Assembly: GCF_036417845.1 (NCBI RefSeq) | Contig: NC_090014.1 | Location: 1 to 64,000 of the forward strand | Direction: 5' to 3' | Length of the DNA: 64,000 nucleotides | Source of the DNA: Apteryx mantelli | Lineage: Eukaryota > Chordata > Aves > Apterygiformes > Apterygidae | Shown here: piece after piece, positions 58,754-61,700 of the stretch | How the letters are laid out: every line of letters starts with the position of its first letter | Numbering within the stretch: position 1 is the stretch's first letter | Translations under genes and position numbers: made by a program | Notes under the pieces: generated by a model | What the model saw: only the letters and a program-made list of their open reading frames with translations | Database searches by the model: none | What the model was told of the DNA's origin: nothing

Positions 58754-61700
58754 GTCTCCCCTCTCCTTCCTCCCTCCCAGGGGTTTCCCTCCCCTCCCGG
58801 CCCCCGGCATCATCCCCGTCCTCGCGCGTGAGCCCCCGTGCGCCTGCACCAGCCCCGTCCTCGTGCACGAGCCCCCGCGCACGGCCCCGTCCTCGTGCAT
58901 GAGCCCTTGTGCACCTGCACCAGCCCCGTCCTCGTGCACCAGCCCCCGGCCCTGTGCACCAGCCCCCGCGCACGGCCCCGTCCTCGTGCATGAGCCCCCG
59001 TGCGCCTGCACCAGCCCCCGGCCCTGTGCACCAGCCCCCGTCCTCGTGCACCAGCCCCCGCGCACGGCCCCGTCCTCGTGCATGAGCCCTTGTGCACCTG
59101 CACCAGCCCCGTCCTTGTGCACCAGCCCCGTCCTTGTGCACCAGCCCCCGCACACGGCCCCGTCCTCATGCAGCATCCCCGTGCGCCTGCACCAGCCCCC
59201 GTGCACAGCCCCGTCCTCGTGCACCAGCCCCGTGCGCCTGCACCAGCCCCTGCCCCTGTGCAGCAACCCCCGGGCATTGCACCAGCCCTCGGCCCCCGTG
59301 CATGAGCCCCTGTGCATTGCACCAGCCCCCGTGCGCCAGCCCCCGTCCCTGTGCAGCATCCCCGTGCGCGGCCCCCTCCTTGTGCATGAGCCCCCGTCCC
59401 TGTGCATGAGCCCCCGTGCACCTGCACCAGCCCCCGTGCATGGCCCTGTTCCCATGCACCAGCCCCTGTGCATCGCACCAGCACCTGGGCATTGCACCAT
59501 CCCCGTGCACCAGCCCTGGCCCCGCGCACCAGCCCCCGTCTCCGTGCACCATCCCCGTGCATTGCACTAGCCCCCGGGCATTGCACCAGCCCTATGTGCC
59601 AGCCCCCGTCCCTGTGCACCTGCACCAGCCCCCGTGCACGGCCCTGTCCCCGTGCATGAGCCCCCGTCCCCATGCACCAGCCCCCGGGCATTGCACCAGC
59701 CCCATGTGCCAGCCCCTTGTCCTCGTGCACCAGCCCCCGTGCACGGCCCCGTCCTTGTGCATGAGCCCCCCGTCCCCGTGCACCTGCACCAGCCCCTGTG
59801 CACAGCCCCGTCCCCATGCACCGGCCCCCGGGCATCGCACCATCCCTATGCACCAGCCCCCGTCTCCGTGCACCATCCCCGTGCACCAGCCCCCGTGCAT
59901 GGCCCTGTCCCCACGCACCAGCCCCCGTCTCCGTGCACCATCCCCGGGCATCGCACCAGCCCCCGGGCATTGCACCAGCCCTATGCACCAGCCCCCGTCT
60001 CCGTGCACAGCCCCGTCCTTGTGCACCAGCCCCCCGTCCCTGTGCACGAGCCCCCAGGCATTGCACCAGCCCCCGTGCACGGCCCCGTCCCCACGCACCA
60101 GCCCCCGTCCCCGTGCACCTGCACTGTCTGTGCACCATCCCCGTGCACCTGCACCGTCCCCGTGCGCACCGTCCCCGTGCGCAGCCCTGTCCCCATCCCC
60201 GTGCATGGTCCCTGTGCACCATCTCTGTCCCCGTCCCCGCGCACCAGTGACGGGTTTGGGGGGGTCGGCACCGTCCCCGTGCGCGGCCCCGGCCCCTCCT
60301 CAGCGTCCGTGCTGGGTTTGGGGAGCTTGGGACGGATTTGTGGGGGTCTGCGCTGGATTGGGGGGGGGGGTTGCTGGATTTAGGGACTTTGCGATAGATT
60401 GGCGGAGTTTGTGCTGGATTTGGGCGTTTGCACCGGATTCGGGGAGTTTCGGGTGGATTTGGGTGGTTTGTGCTGCATTTGGGGGGTTTGTGAGAGGTTG
60501 GAGGAGTTTGTGCTGGATTTGGGGCGTTTCGGGTGGATTTGGGGCCGGTGCTGGCCCTCATCTCCCCCCCCCTTCTTGCCCTTGGAGCCGCCGCGTCGCT
60601 GCAGGGGAGGGCGCACACGCGTGTGAGAGCGTGCACACGTGTGTCAGGGGCGTGCACACCCATCTGTGCGCATGCACATGCATGTGAGAGCATGCACACA
60701 CGTGTCAGGGGCGTGTATGCCCATCTGTGCGTGTGCACACGCGGTGTGCAAGTGTGCACACGTTTCGGGGTGTGCATGCCTGTCTGTGCGCATGCACACG
60801 CGTGTCCCCACGTGCGTGCCCACGCAGGCCCTTGCACACGCGTGCTGGGGCATGTGCGCACACGGGGCTTTGCACACACGTGTGTGCACGCCCAGGCGCT
60901 GAGCGCAAGCGTGCGGGTCTGTGCGTGCACGGGGGGCCCTGCGCGCTCTGCGCGTCGCACGCGTGTCACACGTGTGCACGTGTGTCCGTCCGCCCTCGTG
61001 CGCCCCGGCGGCCCTCGCACGGGGACACGTGGGCGCCGGTGCAGCCCTCGTGCGAAGCCGCCGTGCGAAGAGCCGGCGCAGCGGGGGGGGGGGGGGGGGG
61101 GGGGGGGGGCGGCTGCACCCAGCCTCGGCGCTGACCTACATTGCAGCGCGGGGGAGGGGCTGCGCCCGGATGCCTGGGCCCCCCCCGCCCCTCCCCCAGA
61201 GACAGCAGGGGGCCCGGGTGTCCCTTGGGGGGGGGGGGAGTGGGGGACACCCGGACGCCTGGGCCCCCTGCCCCCCTTCCCACCCTGGACACCTGGGTCT
61301 CATCCTACCTGGCTGCCTGGGCCCCTCCCGGACGCCTGGGCCCCTCCCAGACCCCCTGGGTCCCTCCCAGATGATGGGGTCCCACGTTGCCTGGGTACTG
61401 GGGTCCCTCCCGGACGCCTGGGCCCCTCCCGGCTGCTGGGGATCCTTACACGGCCCGGACGCCTGGGCCCCTCCTGGCTGCTGGGGATCCCGCACGTCCC
61501 GGACACCTGGGCCCCTCCCAGATGGGGTCCCGCGTGTCCCGGACACCTGGGCCCCTCCCAGCTGCTGGGGATCCCGCACGGCCCGGACACCTGGGCCCCT
61601 CCCAGATGGAGTCTTGCGTGTCCCGAACACCTGGGCCCTTCCCAGATGGGGTCCCGGACACCTGGGCCCCTCCAGGCACCGGGGGTCCTTCACGTCCCGG

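Noticed and set aside
56112-58831. Continuation of the beta exon frame through [14 protein letters not shown] repeats as a long coding exon
   Set aside because: The 42-bp repeat keeps frames open by arithmetic. GTGAGT at 56296 is a strong donor and joining to 61954 reproduces the conserved beta-neurexin junction.
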